From: Saprospiraceae bacterium
GTDB taxonomy: Bacteria; Bacteroidota; Bacteroidia; Chitinophagales; Saprospiraceae
Direction: 5' to 3'
Length of the DNA: 64,000 nucleotides
NCBI GenBank assembly: GCA_041392805.1
Contig: JAWKLJ010000002.1
Coordinates: forward strand, 1,565,001 to 1,629,000
Part shown: piece after piece, positions 43,178 to 52,149 of the stretch
Numbering within the stretch: position 1 is the first letter of the stretch
Layout: each line of letters begins with the position of its first letter
Program-made: the position numbers and the translations under genes
The notes under the pieces: model-generated
What the model saw: only the letters and a program-made list of their open reading frames with translations
Told to the model about the DNA's origin: nothing
Database searches by the model: none

Positions 43178-44566
43178 TCACACCCTAATCTGGGCCAATT
43201 CTCCCGTACTATCAGCAAATTTATCCATTTTCAAGCCCATGATATTGCCAAGCGTAAGGTATAAATTGGCCAAAGGCGTATTTTCTTCAAAAATTAAATG
43301 CTGTCCACCTTGGAGTTGTCCGCCCGCACCCCCTGCCACCAAAATTGGGAGATTATAGGGAGAATGTCGGTTTCCATCGCGTAAACCAGAGCCAAACATC
43401 ACAAAGGATTGATCTAATAAAGTACCATTGCCCTCCGGGATGGCTTTTAACTTGTTGAGGAAGTAGGCGACCTGCTCGATATGCCAGCGATTGATTAATT
43501 CATATTGAATCATTCGCCTTTCGTCGTTTTGGTGATGAGAAAGGGAATGGAAATTAGCATGTACACCCTCCAGGAAGGAAAAGTTGCGGCCACTGACGGA
43601 ATTGCCGAACATAAACGTACCGACCCGACTGGCATCACTCCAAAATGCTAAGGTCATAATATCCAACATAAGGCGTACTTTTTCGGTAATATCTACACCT
43701 GCAGTTAGGTCTATGTAATCATCAATGCGAATATCAAGGTGTTCCAACTCTTTTTTGATGCTTGGACTAATACCAGACTCAAAATCTTTCATTTGGGCCT
43801 TGTTTTCCAGGCGCATCTCGACCGACCGGATGGATTCGAGGTATTCCGCCAGCTTATTCTGATCTGCAATGCCAATCTTTTGTTGCAAAGATTTGGCATC
43901 CTCGCCTACGGCATCTAGGATACTTTTTTTCCAGGGGTTTTCCGGCTTTGCGTCCTTCCTGGGGACAATTGTCCTAAACAGGCGATCAAAAGCAAAACGG
44001 GGTTCGATTTCTTTGGCACAAGGCGTGGTGGGGGTTTTCCAGGAAATGGAGGATCCATACAAACGGGTAAAACCTACATTGGCATCTACTCCGCTACTGA
44101 TCCGGTCAATGCCATACACCAGGGAAGGGAACAGGGTTTCTTTTTCTGTTTGGCTGGCAATTAATTGATCGATGGAAACCCCTCCACTATTTACATTGGC
44201 TCCGATGGTACGGGTAATCTCCATAGAGGTGAGAAAATTAGCCGTTTTTGTATAATGGCCGTCTAGGTTCGAGATGGAATTTTTATTCATTAGCTGTTGC
44301 AGGATCAATAAATCATGCTGAAAACCCGCTAATGGTTGCAAAATTGGAGAGAGGTTAAATTCACAACCGACTTCTTTCGGAGACCATTTGCCTGGACAAA
44401 CACCATTTGGTGCAAATAAGAAGGCTGCGCGTTTCGGGGGCGCAACAAAGCCAGGAAGATTGGCCTTCAGCGCAGGCGGGCTCATTGCTTCCAAAAATGG
44501 TAAGGCGATACAAGCCCCTATTCCTTTGAGCATCCGCCTTCGTGAGATTTGCCAAGATTTTTCCAT
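43178..44566 (-). CDS. DUF1552 family protein with Tat-like leader
   Basis: 462 residues. The leader SRRRMLKGIGACIALPFLEA carries a twin-arginine motif. Family features include KRAAFLFAPNGVCPGKWSP, ANFLTSMEI, VGFTRLYGSSISWKTPTTPC, and the end region SFVMFGSGLRDGNRHSPYNL with ILVAGGAGGQLQGGQHL. DUF1552 proteins are encoded beside DUF1592/cytochrome-like proteins in Planctomycetes, Verrucomicrobia and some Bacteroidota; their biochemical role is unknown, though a sulfatase/phosphatase-like fold is likely. The gene follows the DUF1592 gene after 26 bp, an obvious operon. Confidence 0.88.
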   Translation of the reverse strand: MEKSWQISRRRMLKGIGACIALPFLEAMSPPALKANLPGFVAPPKRAAFLFAPNGVCPGKWSPKEVGCEFNLSPILQPLAGFQHDLLILQQLMNKNSISNLDGHYTKTANFLTSMEITRTIGANVNSGGVSIDQLIASQTEKETLFPSLVYGIDRISSGVDANVGFTRLYGSSISWKTPTTPCAKEIEPRFAFDRLFRTIVPRKDAKPENPWKKSILDAVGEDAKSLQQKIGIADQNKLAEYLESIRSVEMRLENKAQMKDFESGISPSIKKELEHLDIRIDDYIDLTAGVDITEKVRLMLDIMTLAFWSDASRVGTFMFGNSVSGRNFSFLEGVHANFHSLSHHQNDERRMIQYELINRWHIEQVAYFLNKLKAIPEGNGTLLDQSFVMFGSGLRDGNRHSPYNLPILVAGGAGGQLQGGQHLIFEENTPLANLYLTLGNIMGLKMDKFADSTGELAQIRV

Positions 44567-44592
44567 GATGACTACTTAAAAAAGGTTATATT

Positions 44593-46569
44593 TCAACTAG
44601 CTGCTTTCATCGGTACATCTGCATTGTCGCTTTTCTTGTATCGAAAAGGAAAGCTTTTGACGAGTTCCAAGATAAAGCTAGTGCTATTAAATTCGGTCTG
44701 TAGGAGCGTATCCTGTAAATGGGTTATGGTGGGGCTATCCTTAAAACTTAAAGAACGACCTAAGGCAAAAGACAACATGTTTTTGCTGAAATTTTTAGCA
44801 AATAATTCTTTCTTTGTCAGTAATATCTGGCGCAAATCCGCCGGTCCTGCAAAGGTTTCCCCGCTTTTCAAAACACCATCAGGGATAATTAATTTATCGC
44901 CGTAGGCTACTCGCCAACGTCCGATAGCATCAAAATTTTCCAAACCTAAACCAATGGGGTCCATCGCTTGGTGGCAGCCATTGCAAGCAGGGTCAGCTCG
45001 ATGTATTTCCAGCATTTCCGCTAAGGTCTGCACGCCCTGGGTCGAATCATGACTGGCTTCTAGTTCAGGGACATCGGCCGGAGGAGGGGGAGCAGGTGTG
45101 CCCAATACTTTTTCTAAAACCCACTTACCCCGTAGCACAGGGCTGGTTCGGGTAGGCAGCGAGGTCGCTGTCAAGACGCCCGCCATGCCCAGCACACCAC
45201 CACGCTGATTAGCGGTCAATTGCACTTTCTGCATTTCATCACCCTGAACCCCTGTCATTCCATAATGAGCAGCCAGGCCTTTGTTTAGAAAGGTATAATC
45301 GCTATCTATCAAATCGAGAAAGTTTTCGCTTTCTAAAAGGACATAATTGAAAAAAAGCTCCACCTCCTTCAACATCAGGTCCCGAAGTGCGGTGGTATAT
45401 TCAGGAAAAACGGTCGGATCGATCTGGAAGGCAGGGTCCTTTAGCTTTTTTAATTCCAACCATTGTATGGCAAATTGCTGGCCCAACCGTTTAGCCTTTG
45501 GGTCTTTGAGCATACGTACTACCTCGCGTTCCAGTACCGCTGGTGAATGTAAGTCTTCTCGATAGGCGACATTGAGCAGGTGTTCATCCGGGATGCTGGA
45601 CCATAAGAAAAAAGAGAGTCGGGATGCTAATTCAAAATTGCTGACCTGATAAGCATCTTTAATAGCAGGGTCGGATTCTTGGCGATACAGAAAATGGTGC
45701 GAGATGAGGATGAGTTTTAACGTCTCTTTGATACTTGTATCAAATCGGTTTGGGGTGCCCTTGGATTGGCTATAGACTTCCCCGAAAAATGCATTGAGCC
45801 TCATCTTGTCTTCGGCGCTAAGAAATCGGCGATAGGCCCGTGTGGCAAAAGGGTATAAGACTTTGGAAGCCACTTTAGTTGGCCTTTCTAAAGAAACGTC
45901 TTTGCCAAAACGAAGCTGGTACCATACATTTCGTATCCCCGCTCCCAAACTCCGTCGGTATTTGGGTACCCATTTCCGCCAGGTCTTATGGTCCTTATAC
46001 CGTTCCTCCAACAGGTAATCCGCCGTTTCAAAATAACGTTCAACGAGTAAAGGCGAAAGATATAACGTTCGAGCCTGGTTATCGAAACCGGCGCCGCCAG
46101 AGGGGTCGGCAGGGAAAATGGAATCCACATTGAGCTCCAAACCCAAGAGGTCTTCGATCGCGTATTTGTATTCTTGGTTGTTCAAACGCCTGGGGGGAAT
46201 AATCCCAGGGTCTTTTTCTGCCAATGCCTGTTCGAGATAACCATTTACATAGTGAATAAGGGTATCCTTATCTGCCTGACTCATGGGGGGGCGGGTATCA
46301 GGCGGCATAGTACCGCTTTTTACCACATCCATCACTTGGTGAAACAATTCTCCATCCTGGACGACCTTAATGATGAAATCATAACTTTCGAAATTAATCC
46401 CGGCCTTGTTGTCTTCTCCGTTGTGACAACTATTGCAGTGATTGCGGAAAATGGGGCGGATATGTTTAGCATAATGTTTTTGGCGCGGATCTTCGGGTTG
46501 GGCCACAACAAACTGGGAAAGCACTATGCAAACCAAAAGGATAAACCCGCATTTGTAGGAAGCAAACAT
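44593..46569 (-). CDS. DUF1587/1592/1588/1585 family cytochrome-type protein
   Basis: About 658 residues from ATG 46569, which begins the signal peptide MFASYKCGFILLVCIVLSQF; a start 42 bp upstream is less likely. Near the N-terminus CNSCHN is a haem c motif (planctomycete-type cytochrome c domain). Then come the DUF1587 segment NNQEYKYAIEDLLGLEL, DUF1592 (SRLSFFLWSSIPDEHLL), DUF1588 (LGMAGVLTATSLPTRTSPVL) and DUF1585. The second CxxCH motif is CNGCHQAMDPIGLGLENFDA. Both motifs suggest a dihaem periplasmic redox protein. It is paired with DUF1552. Confidence 0.9.
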   Translation of the reverse strand: MFASYKCGFILLVCIVLSQFVVAQPEDPRQKHYAKHIRPIFRNHCNSCHNGEDNKAGINFESYDFIIKVVQDGELFHQVMDVVKSGTMPPDTRPPMSQADKDTLIHYVNGYLEQALAEKDPGIIPPRRLNNQEYKYAIEDLLGLELNVDSIFPADPSGGAGFDNQARTLYLSPLLVERYFETADYLLEERYKDHKTWRKWVPKYRRSLGAGIRNVWYQLRFGKDVSLERPTKVASKVLYPFATRAYRRFLSAEDKMRLNAFFGEVYSQSKGTPNRFDTSIKETLKLILISHHFLYRQESDPAIKDAYQVSNFELASRLSFFLWSSIPDEHLLNVAYREDLHSPAVLEREVVRMLKDPKAKRLGQQFAIQWLELKKLKDPAFQIDPTVFPEYTTALRDLMLKEVELFFNYVLLESENFLDLIDSDYTFLNKGLAAHYGMTGVQGDEMQKVQLTANQRGGVLGMAGVLTATSLPTRTSPVLRGKWVLEKVLGTPAPPPPADVPELEASHDSTQGVQTLAEMLEIHRADPACNGCHQAMDPIGLGLENFDAIGRWRVAYGDKLIIPDGVLKSGETFAGPADLRQILLTKKELFAKNFSKNMLSFALGRSLSFKDSPTITHLQDTLLQTEFNSTSFILELVKSFPFRYKKSDNADVPMKAAS

Positions 46570-46778
46570 TAGCGTATTATTTTGCTGAATCGAAAGGAAT
46601 GTTGAGCCCAAATCTAAATTACTAAATTATTTGCAAATCGAAGCCAAATTTTCGCCAAATGAATGGGGAGGTGGATAAATAGTGGCGCACCTTCTAAGGC
46701 TGGACGAAGCAGCGTGATGAAATAGGACTGCCTCCGGTAGTTTAAAAGGCGGCATTCGGAAAGGGGAATGTTTCTACT
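46570..46778. other. Gene-free stretch
   Basis: The stretch lies upstream of the DUF1592 gene and runs into a family A repeat. Nothing but an A+T-rich area near 46610-46660, which may hold that gene's promoter, can be pointed out. Confidence 0.3.
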
Positions 46779-46870
46779 GGACTTTTGACATTCGCTGTTT
46801 TGAAGTCGGAAGTCGGAAGTCGGAAAAACTCAAGAGCGCAATTTCCCACTTTCCCCTTCCCATTTTGTCC
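46779..46870. repeat. MITE-like element, family A, copy 2 (right end diverged)
   Basis: It begins GGACTTTTGACATTCGCTG and shares CGCTGTTTTGAAGTCGGAAG with copy 1. The complementary arm is shortened (TTTCCCACTTTCCCCTTCCC), and the right terminus fades near 46870. Confidence 0.6.
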
Positions 46871-47003
46871 AAGCTTAGACGGGTACCCTAAATGCGATTT
46901 GCAAAGTGGTCGGCGCTCAACATGCAGGTGAAGAAAAACGCAAAGACCAGTTTAAAAGAGTGTTAAAGTTAGTTCCAATGTTAATTTAATGTAAACTTTT
47001 AGT

Positions 47004-47011
47004 TAACTTTG
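47004..47011 (+). promoter_or_regulatory. -7 box upstream of the small membrane protein
   Basis: TAACTTTG matches TAnnTTTG exactly, 66 bp before the ATG at 47077. Confidence 0.4.
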
Positions 47012-47076
47012 TGTAAATCGACTTGCACCTGCGGGGGAATTGCCTCGTAATTTTCTCAACTTTAAAATGACCCGAT

Positions 47077-47238
47077 ATGATCACCGTAATCAATAAAATA
47101 TTTATAGCCTTAAGTCTTCAGGATAAAGAAAGCAAAGTAGCATACAATCCGCTTATACTTCCCGTTTTTATACTCTTTGCAATGGTTTTGATGTATACTT
47201 TTTGCCTGACGCAAAATATCAACCTTTTTAGTGAATGA
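47077..47238 (+). CDS. Small single-span membrane protein, 53 residues
   Basis: MITVINKIFIALSLQDKESK leads into a hydrophobic segment (about residues 28-46, NPLILPVFILFAMVLMYTF) and a short polar tail. It starts with ATG and has a good -7 box 66 bp upstream. It ends one base before the convergent FAD-linked dehydrogenase gene. It is too short for routine gene callers; no family is recognised. Confidence 0.55.
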   Translation: MITVINKIFIALSLQDKESKVAYNPLILPVFILFAMVLMYTFCLTQNINLFSE

Positions 47239-48630
47239 CTAGACGTCTACAACTTTTCCTCGGTTTAAAATATTTTTCGGGTCCATCGCTTTTTTAAGCT
47301 GTTGCATCAAATGGATTTCTTCTTTTGTCCGGCATAAGGGGAGATAATGTTTTTTATGTAGGCCGATGCCATGTTCGGCAGAGACAGACCCACCCAAGGC
47401 TTGCAGCGGTGAGTATACAATGTTGTTGATTTGATCTTTTAAAGCCGTACTTTCCTCCGTTTTTCCAATAATCAGGTGAATATTGCCATCGGCTACATGG
47501 CCAAAGGCATAGACTTGTTCCACGCCTGGCAGGGCATTGAGTTGTTCCAAAATATCGTTCAGCACCGCTCCAATCGAAGGAATGGGAAGGCTAATATCAA
47601 AATGTTGGTCATACTTACATTGGGCTGCCATGACCTGTACATCCTCCCTGATCTTGAAGAACCAGTTGAGGTCAGACGCACCAAAGGCCATCACTGCATC
47701 TAAAATGAGTTCCTTTTCTATGGCCTCTTCCAACAAAGCCTGCATTTGTTGTTGGTCAGCCTCCTGGTTGCTGCCCAGGCTTTCTAACAGAACATAATAC
47801 GGATAATCATATGGAAGTGGTGGCTTAAGCATCGTTTGAGGGTTGGTCATCACGCGATAGGCGTGGTTCCAAATCAGTTCGAAACAGCTTAAAGTCCCAG
47901 CTAAACCAGCATCCATGTATTTGAGAAAGGCCACCACTTGCTCATAGGTTTGAAAGGCCGCAAAAGCGCAATTTCTGCTCCGGGGTGCTTCCGAAAGCCT
48001 TAAGATGGCCTTGGTCACGATGCCCAGGGTCCCCTCCGAACCGATAAATAGCTGTTTCAGGTCGTAACCAGAATTGTCCTTGATAATTTTTTTCATGGAA
48101 TGAATGATCGTTCCATCGGCTAAAACGGCCTCAATACCCAATACAAGGTTGCGCGTCATCCCGTATTTTACCACCCGCATTCCTCCTGCATTGGTGGAGA
48201 TGGCGCCACCAATTTGCGCAGACCCTTTAGCGCCAAAATTCAAGGGGAACAGGAGCCCTTTTTCCATTGCTGCGGTTTGGATGTTTTCCAGGATCACCCC
48301 CGCCTGTACCGTCATCGTGCGGGCTTTTTCATCCAATTCCTCAATGTTTGCCATTTTTTCCATTGAGATGACCAGTTCGCTTGCGTCGGTTTCCGTGCTG
48401 CCAACCATATTCGTCATGCCGCCATGCACCACGACTGGCTGCCCAAGTGTGTGGCAGATGCGAAGTATACCGGCTACCTCCTCCGTGCTGCGAGGCAACA
48501 CCACGGCGACTGCGGTCAAAGGAATGTCCATTTGCCAGATATGGTGCGACCTTTCCTGGACCGCGGCTTCGATAAGTATTTGTTCGGGCGCCAAAATTTC
48601 TTTTAGCGCATTGATGATTGCTGTTTTCAT
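47239..48630 (-). CDS. FAD-linked 2-hydroxyacid dehydrogenase (GlcD/D-lactate dehydrogenase family)
   Basis: 463 residues from ATG 48630 (MKTAIINALKEIL). The FAD-binding type 4 domain shows PLTAVAVVLPRSTEEVAGIL, VVHGGMTNMVGS, GAKGSAQIGGAISTNAGG and GSEGTLGIVTKAIL. The C-terminal oxidase domain includes VYAFGHVADGNIHLII and the end motif SAEHGIGLHKKHYLP, with the conserved His and Glu near the flavin. The enzyme oxidises D-lactate, glycolate or a related hydroxyacid and passes electrons on. It is divergent from the fucP-like gene across a 304-bp gap holding a palindrome. Confidence 0.9.
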   Translation of the reverse strand: MKTAIINALKEILAPEQILIEAAVQERSHHIWQMDIPLTAVAVVLPRSTEEVAGILRICHTLGQPVVVHGGMTNMVGSTETDASELVISMEKMANIEELDEKARTMTVQAGVILENIQTAAMEKGLLFPLNFGAKGSAQIGGAISTNAGGMRVVKYGMTRNLVLGIEAVLADGTIIHSMKKIIKDNSGYDLKQLFIGSEGTLGIVTKAILRLSEAPRSRNCAFAAFQTYEQVVAFLKYMDAGLAGTLSCFELIWNHAYRVMTNPQTMLKPPLPYDYPYYVLLESLGSNQEADQQQMQALLEEAIEKELILDAVMAFGASDLNWFFKIREDVQVMAAQCKYDQHFDISLPIPSIGAVLNDILEQLNALPGVEQVYAFGHVADGNIHLIIGKTEESTALKDQINNIVYSPLQALGGSVSAEHGIGLHKKHYLPLCRTKEEIHLMQQLKKAMDPKNILNRGKVVDV

Positions 48631-48752
48631 ATGTTGGTTTACCTGAAACACTAAAATTAATACTTTTTTTTTCGTTAATTTGATCGGACTTGAAGGGTGC
48701 TAATGGTTATGGTGTTTTTACAAGCTCTTAGTCCCTATTTCCTAAGTAGTAT

Positions 48753-48875
48753 GACGGAAATAAATGCTACCACTTTTTTCAAAGATTCGCGAATATTTTC
48801 ACACAACTTTCATGCTGTCAGTTGCTTTGAAAATTTTAGCGAATCAAAAGTGGTATCATTTATTTTTTTTCCGTC
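48753..48875. repeat. Long imperfect palindrome between divergent genes
   Basis: The left arm GACGGAAATAAATGCTACCA continues CTTTTTTCAAAGATTCGCG. It pairs with the right arm, which read inward is GACGGAAAAAAAATAAATGA then TACCACTTTTGATTCGC. It has no terminal features linking it to the other families. The 78-codon ORF across it is judged spurious. Confidence 0.6.
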
Positions 48876-48934
48876 TCTATGCAAGTTGGCAAAAAAGCCT
48901 GAATACAAAACGAAAATAAAAAAAACCAGCTAAA

Positions 48935-50254
48935 ATGAGCCTTACAAAATCTAGTCCTGTTGTTCCCAAAGAATTGCTATTGCCTTTTGTTTTAATTACG
49001 AGTCTTTTTGCGCTTTGGGGCTTCGCCAATGACATTACCAACCCCATGGTCTCTGCCTTTAAGAAAGTCTTGGAATTGAATAATACGCAGGCCTCTTGGG
49101 TACAGATGGCGTTTTATGGGGGGTATTTTACGATGGCCTTACCTGCTGCTATATTTGCCAAAAGATATTCCTACAAAAAGGGGATATTACTTGGCTTGGC
49201 TTTGTATACCATTGGTGCTTTATTGTTTTATCCGGCGGCGGCATATGAAGAGTTTATCTTTTTTCTGCTAGCCTTATATATCTTAACTTTTGGCCTGGCC
49301 TTTTTAGAAACAACCGCTAACCCTTTTATCTTGGCGATGGGACCTGAGGAAACGGCCACTCAACGGCTCAACCTGGCGCAGGCTTTTAATCCAATCGGCG
49401 CCTTGGCGGGCCTATATGCCGCCCAAAATTTCATATTGGGTTCTTTGCAATCAGATGACCTGGATGAACAGGGCAATGCCATTTATGATACTTTACCAGA
49501 AGCGGCCAAGGCTACGATTAGAAGTGCTGATTTGATGGTCATTAGAAATCCATATGTGATTTTAGGCTTGGCGGTTATTGGTGTATTTGTGCTTATTGCG
49601 GTGGTGAAAATGCCAGAAAACAAAGAAAAGGATAGTGGTGAAAGTATAGGCAGTGCCATTGCCCGGATCTTCAAAGGGGCAAAATTCAGAGAGGGGGTAA
49701 TGGCGCAGATGTTTTATGTAGGTGCACAGATTATGTGTTGGACCTACATTTACCAATATGCGGAGACTTTGGGGATAGATAATCGCTCTGCTGTACCTTA
49801 TGCCATGACCGCTTTACTGATTTTTCTAATCGGACGCTGGATTTGTACTTTTTTGTTAAAATATATCAATTCCGGCAAATTATTAATGTACCTGGCTTTT
49901 TTAGCAATCGTTTTCACCCTTGGGGCCATCTTTATACAAGGCATGATGGGTTTATATAGTCTGGTCATGATCTCCTTTTGTATGTCCTTGATGTTTCCTA
50001 CGATTTACGGTATTGCCTTAGAGGGGATGGGCGATGATGCCAAGTATGGGGCTGCCTTTCTTGTGATGGCGATCGTGGGTGGTGCTATCATGCCGGTGGC
50101 ACAAGGGATGATTTTGGATATTGGGGGTTCGGGGTATACGGATACTAAGATATTGGGTGTGCCTGAGGTGAATTTTTCTTTTATACTGCCAATGTTTTGC
50201 TTTGCGGTGGTGGCGTCTTATGGGTATCGGACGTATAAGGTTTTTAATGTTTAG
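48935..50254 (+). CDS. FucP-type sugar MFS symporter
   Basis: 439 residues, 12 membrane helices. Strong family features are LPFVLITSLFALWGFANDIT, NTQASWVQMAFYGGYF, LAFLETTANPFILAMGPEET, RLNLAQAFNPIGALAG and FMFPTIYGIAL-like FPTIYGIALEGMG. FucP symporters import L-fucose, and relatives glucose/galactose or N-acetylglucosamine, with protons. The nearby enolase-superfamily dehydratase and 2-hydroxyacid dehydrogenase would fit fucose or a similar deoxy sugar via an oxidative route ending in lactate; this is inference. Confidence 0.9.
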   Translation: MSLTKSSPVVPKELLLPFVLITSLFALWGFANDITNPMVSAFKKVLELNNTQASWVQMAFYGGYFTMALPAAIFAKRYSYKKGILLGLALYTIGALLFYPAAAYEEFIFFLLALYILTFGLAFLETTANPFILAMGPEETATQRLNLAQAFNPIGALAGLYAAQNFILGSLQSDDLDEQGNAIYDTLPEAAKATIRSADLMVIRNPYVILGLAVIGVFVLIAVVKMPENKEKDSGESIGSAIARIFKGAKFREGVMAQMFYVGAQIMCWTYIYQYAETLGIDNRSAVPYAMTALLIFLIGRWICTFLLKYINSGKLLMYLAFLAIVFTLGAIFIQGMMGLYSLVMISFCMSLMFPTIYGIALEGMGDDAKYGAAFLVMAIVGGAIMPVAQGMILDIGGSGYTDTKILGVPEVNFSFILPMFCFAVVASYGYRTYKVFNV

Positions 50255-50262
50255 TATATGAA

Positions 50263-50407
50263 TTGGATTTTTGACAGTCGCTGTTTTGAAGGGGAATGGG
50301 AAGGGGGAAAGCGGAAGTCGGAAGTGGGAAAATTGCGCTCCTGAGCTTTTCCGACTTCTCGCTTCTAGCCTGGAAGACGGAGGATTACCAAAAGCGTCAA
50401 AAGTCCA
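50263..50407. repeat. MITE-like element, family A, copy 3
   Basis: The left end TTGGATTTTTGACAGTCGCT and the right end AGCGTCAAAAGTCCAA are inverted repeats. The interior has GCGGAAGTCGGAAGTGGG and the complementary TTTTCCGACTTCTCGC. The last 30 bases match copy 1 almost exactly. It lies 8 bp after the fucP-like stop. Confidence 0.8.
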
Positions 50408-50459
50408 AATATGAAATAACCGGGCCAAAAGTCTTTGTCAAATAAAATATGGAATTAAT

Positions 50460-50801
50460 ATGTCGGAAGAAATGAAATCTTGCCCAAATTGTAAATGTCC
50501 TTATGGTTATTCAATGACAGAAGTACTTTTTATATGTCCTGAATGCAGTCATGAATGGAATCCAGATGAAAAGATGGATGACAATGCATTAATAGTTTTA
50601 GATTCGAACGGGAATGAGTTAAAGAATGGGGATGCTGTTATTGTGATCAAAAATTTGCCAGTTAAAGGTTCTCCAAAACCTATTAAGGCAGGAACGAAGG
50701 TAAAAAACATTCGTTTGGTAGATGGAGACCATAACATTGATTGTAAAATTGACGGCTTTGGTTCAATGGCTTTGAAATCAGAATTTGTTAAAAAGGCATA
50801 A
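50460..50801 (+). CDS. yjdM: Zinc-ribbon protein YjdM (PhnA family)
   Basis: 113 residues. Two CxxC pairs (CPNCKCPYGY and CPECSHEW) form a zinc ribbon, and the C-terminal domain has VLDSNGNELKNGDAVIVIK, KAGTKVKNIRLVDGDH and the closing DGFGSMALKSEFVKKA of the family. Despite the old phnA name it is not a phosphonate hydrolase; its role is unknown. It lies between two unrelated transcription units. Confidence 0.92.
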   Translation: MSEEMKSCPNCKCPYGYSMTEVLFICPECSHEWNPDEKMDDNALIVLDSNGNELKNGDAVIVIKNLPVKGSPKPIKAGTKVKNIRLVDGDHNIDCKIDGFGSMALKSEFVKKA

Positions 50802-50841
50802 TTAGGTATTTTTTATAAAAAGGAGTGCCTGTTTCCGGTAT

Positions 50842-51318
50842 TCAACTAAACCCTCGTAATGCAGCGCGAGAAGCCTGGTCAACCAATGCGAAAATTTGGT
50901 CTATTTGGTCCTTTTGGCCAGCAGCTTTATGCCCACTTATTTTCACAAACGCAATATTCAATTGGTCACTTATTTGGTAGAAGGCTTGGTACAACTCAAA
51001 ATGACGAAGGCGCTTATGATTTTTAGTATAGTAGTTACTGCGCACTAAGCGTTCTCGCCTTCCTGGGAGACCAATGATGTTTTGAGAATCGGTATATACA
51101 ATGAATTTAGCATCATATGCCTGAACTTCCTTCAACGCCCATAATAAAGTTTGCAGTTCCAGTTTTGAAGAGGAAGTTTGCTCGAACCGCTTTAATTTTA
51201 TACCTGGTTTTAGGGAATCTAGCGACAGCGTTAGGTCAGGGACTAAGAGGTAGGCGCCGTACCCGATTTTTGAGGCGGTATTTACACTTCCATCCGTAAA
51301 GAGCCATTGCGTTTTCAT
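50842..51318 (-). CDS. Ribonuclease H-like protein
   Basis: 158 residues. The RNase H fold is seen from WLFTDGSVNTASKIGYGAYL (first catalytic Asp) through KLELQTLLWALKEV (Glu), FIVYTDSQNIIGL (second Asp) to VKISGHKAAGQKDQIDQIF (last His/Asp). It would cut the RNA of RNA-DNA hybrids. The gene overlaps the metallophosphoesterase gene by four bases and so belongs to its operon. Confidence 0.85.
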   Translation of the reverse strand: MKTQWLFTDGSVNTASKIGYGAYLLVPDLTLSLDSLKPGIKLKRFEQTSSSKLELQTLLWALKEVQAYDAKFIVYTDSQNIIGLPGRRERLVRSNYYTKNHKRLRHFELYQAFYQISDQLNIAFVKISGHKAAGQKDQIDQIFALVDQASRAALRGFS

Positions 51319-52136
51319 GACTGGTAGTGGTTAAATGTTTCCTCAACAAGCTGTTTGCCCTGATTTTTAGTCTCTGATTCGGGCAATATCTCGCAATTGT
51401 CCCAAATGCCATTTACCAGGGTTTTAGCATAGGAAAGTGGTAAAGGATTTTCCTGCATTTTTTGCGCAGCCAGCGCATGATCATAGGTCAAGGTACAAAT
51501 TTCAAAATGTAATCCACCTCCCCTGGCACTTAGTTTGCCATACCAAACCCGAGGGGTTCCGTCGTTGGCGGGCATCCCGATGACGCCAGAATTGAACCAC
51601 GTTTTCCCCTCCTTCGCATCAATAAAGGGCAAGCCACAATGCCCTGCACAAATGACTTCTGCGGAAGTAGCGGCAAAATTCCTTTCTTTGATAGGCCAGT
51701 TGGTCGACTGGAAGATAAACTCGGAAGTGTTGAAATAAGAGCCATGCAAAACCAATACCTGTTTTTCTTTGAATGAAAATCGAAGGAATGTTGGCAACGA
51801 TGCTATCCATTTTCGGGAATCCAGACTAAGCGCAGCCTGGGCAAAGGGAAACCATTGCTTGGAGAAAAGATCACAGCGACTTCCTTCATTAAAATTGCAC
51901 CCACAGTCTTCCTCTTCTTCACGGATGCTCAACTCCACATTGCCAGCAATGGCATGGATGCCCCATTTTTTTATAAATTGAATACAGGCTTCTGGTTGCG
52001 CACAATAGCCAATGATATCACCGGTACAGATGATTTGAGTAGGCGCAAGCCCCAGCTGCGTGGCTTTTTCATACATGGCCTCCAAGGCCTGAAAATTGGA
52101 GTATACGCCGCCAAACACCAAAATGGGACCTTCCAT
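51315..52136 (-). CDS. Metallophosphoesterase-family protein with altered first metal motif
   Basis: 273 residues from ATG 52136; an upstream GTG at 52160 would overlap the symporter gene. The calcineurin-like order is seen: ICTGDIIGY (GDxxG), AIAGNVELSI (GN-x-E in place of GNH), LVLHGSYFN and CAGHCGLPF. The first motif, normally DxH, reads LVFGGVYSN, so both of its metal ligands are replaced. A Cys-rich DCGCNFNEGSRCD insert follows the GN motif. It may bind one metal only or be non-catalytic. The gene is in line with the symporter and RNase H genes. Confidence 0.78.
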   Translation of the reverse strand: MEGPILVFGGVYSNFQALEAMYEKATQLGLAPTQIICTGDIIGYCAQPEACIQFIKKWGIHAIAGNVELSIREEEEDCGCNFNEGSRCDLFSKQWFPFAQAALSLDSRKWIASLPTFLRFSFKEKQVLVLHGSYFNTSEFIFQSTNWPIKERNFAATSAEVICAGHCGLPFIDAKEGKTWFNSGVIGMPANDGTPRVWYGKLSARGGGLHFEICTLTYDHALAAQKMQENPLPLSYAKTLVNGIWDNCEILPESETKNQGKQLVEETFNHYQS

Positions 52137-52149
52137 TTTTCCAATATCC

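Noticed and set aside
48697..48933. 78-codon ORF upstream of the FucP-type gene
   Set aside because: It is translated across the palindrome at 48753-48875, has no family likeness, and would end on the doorstep of the fucP-like start.
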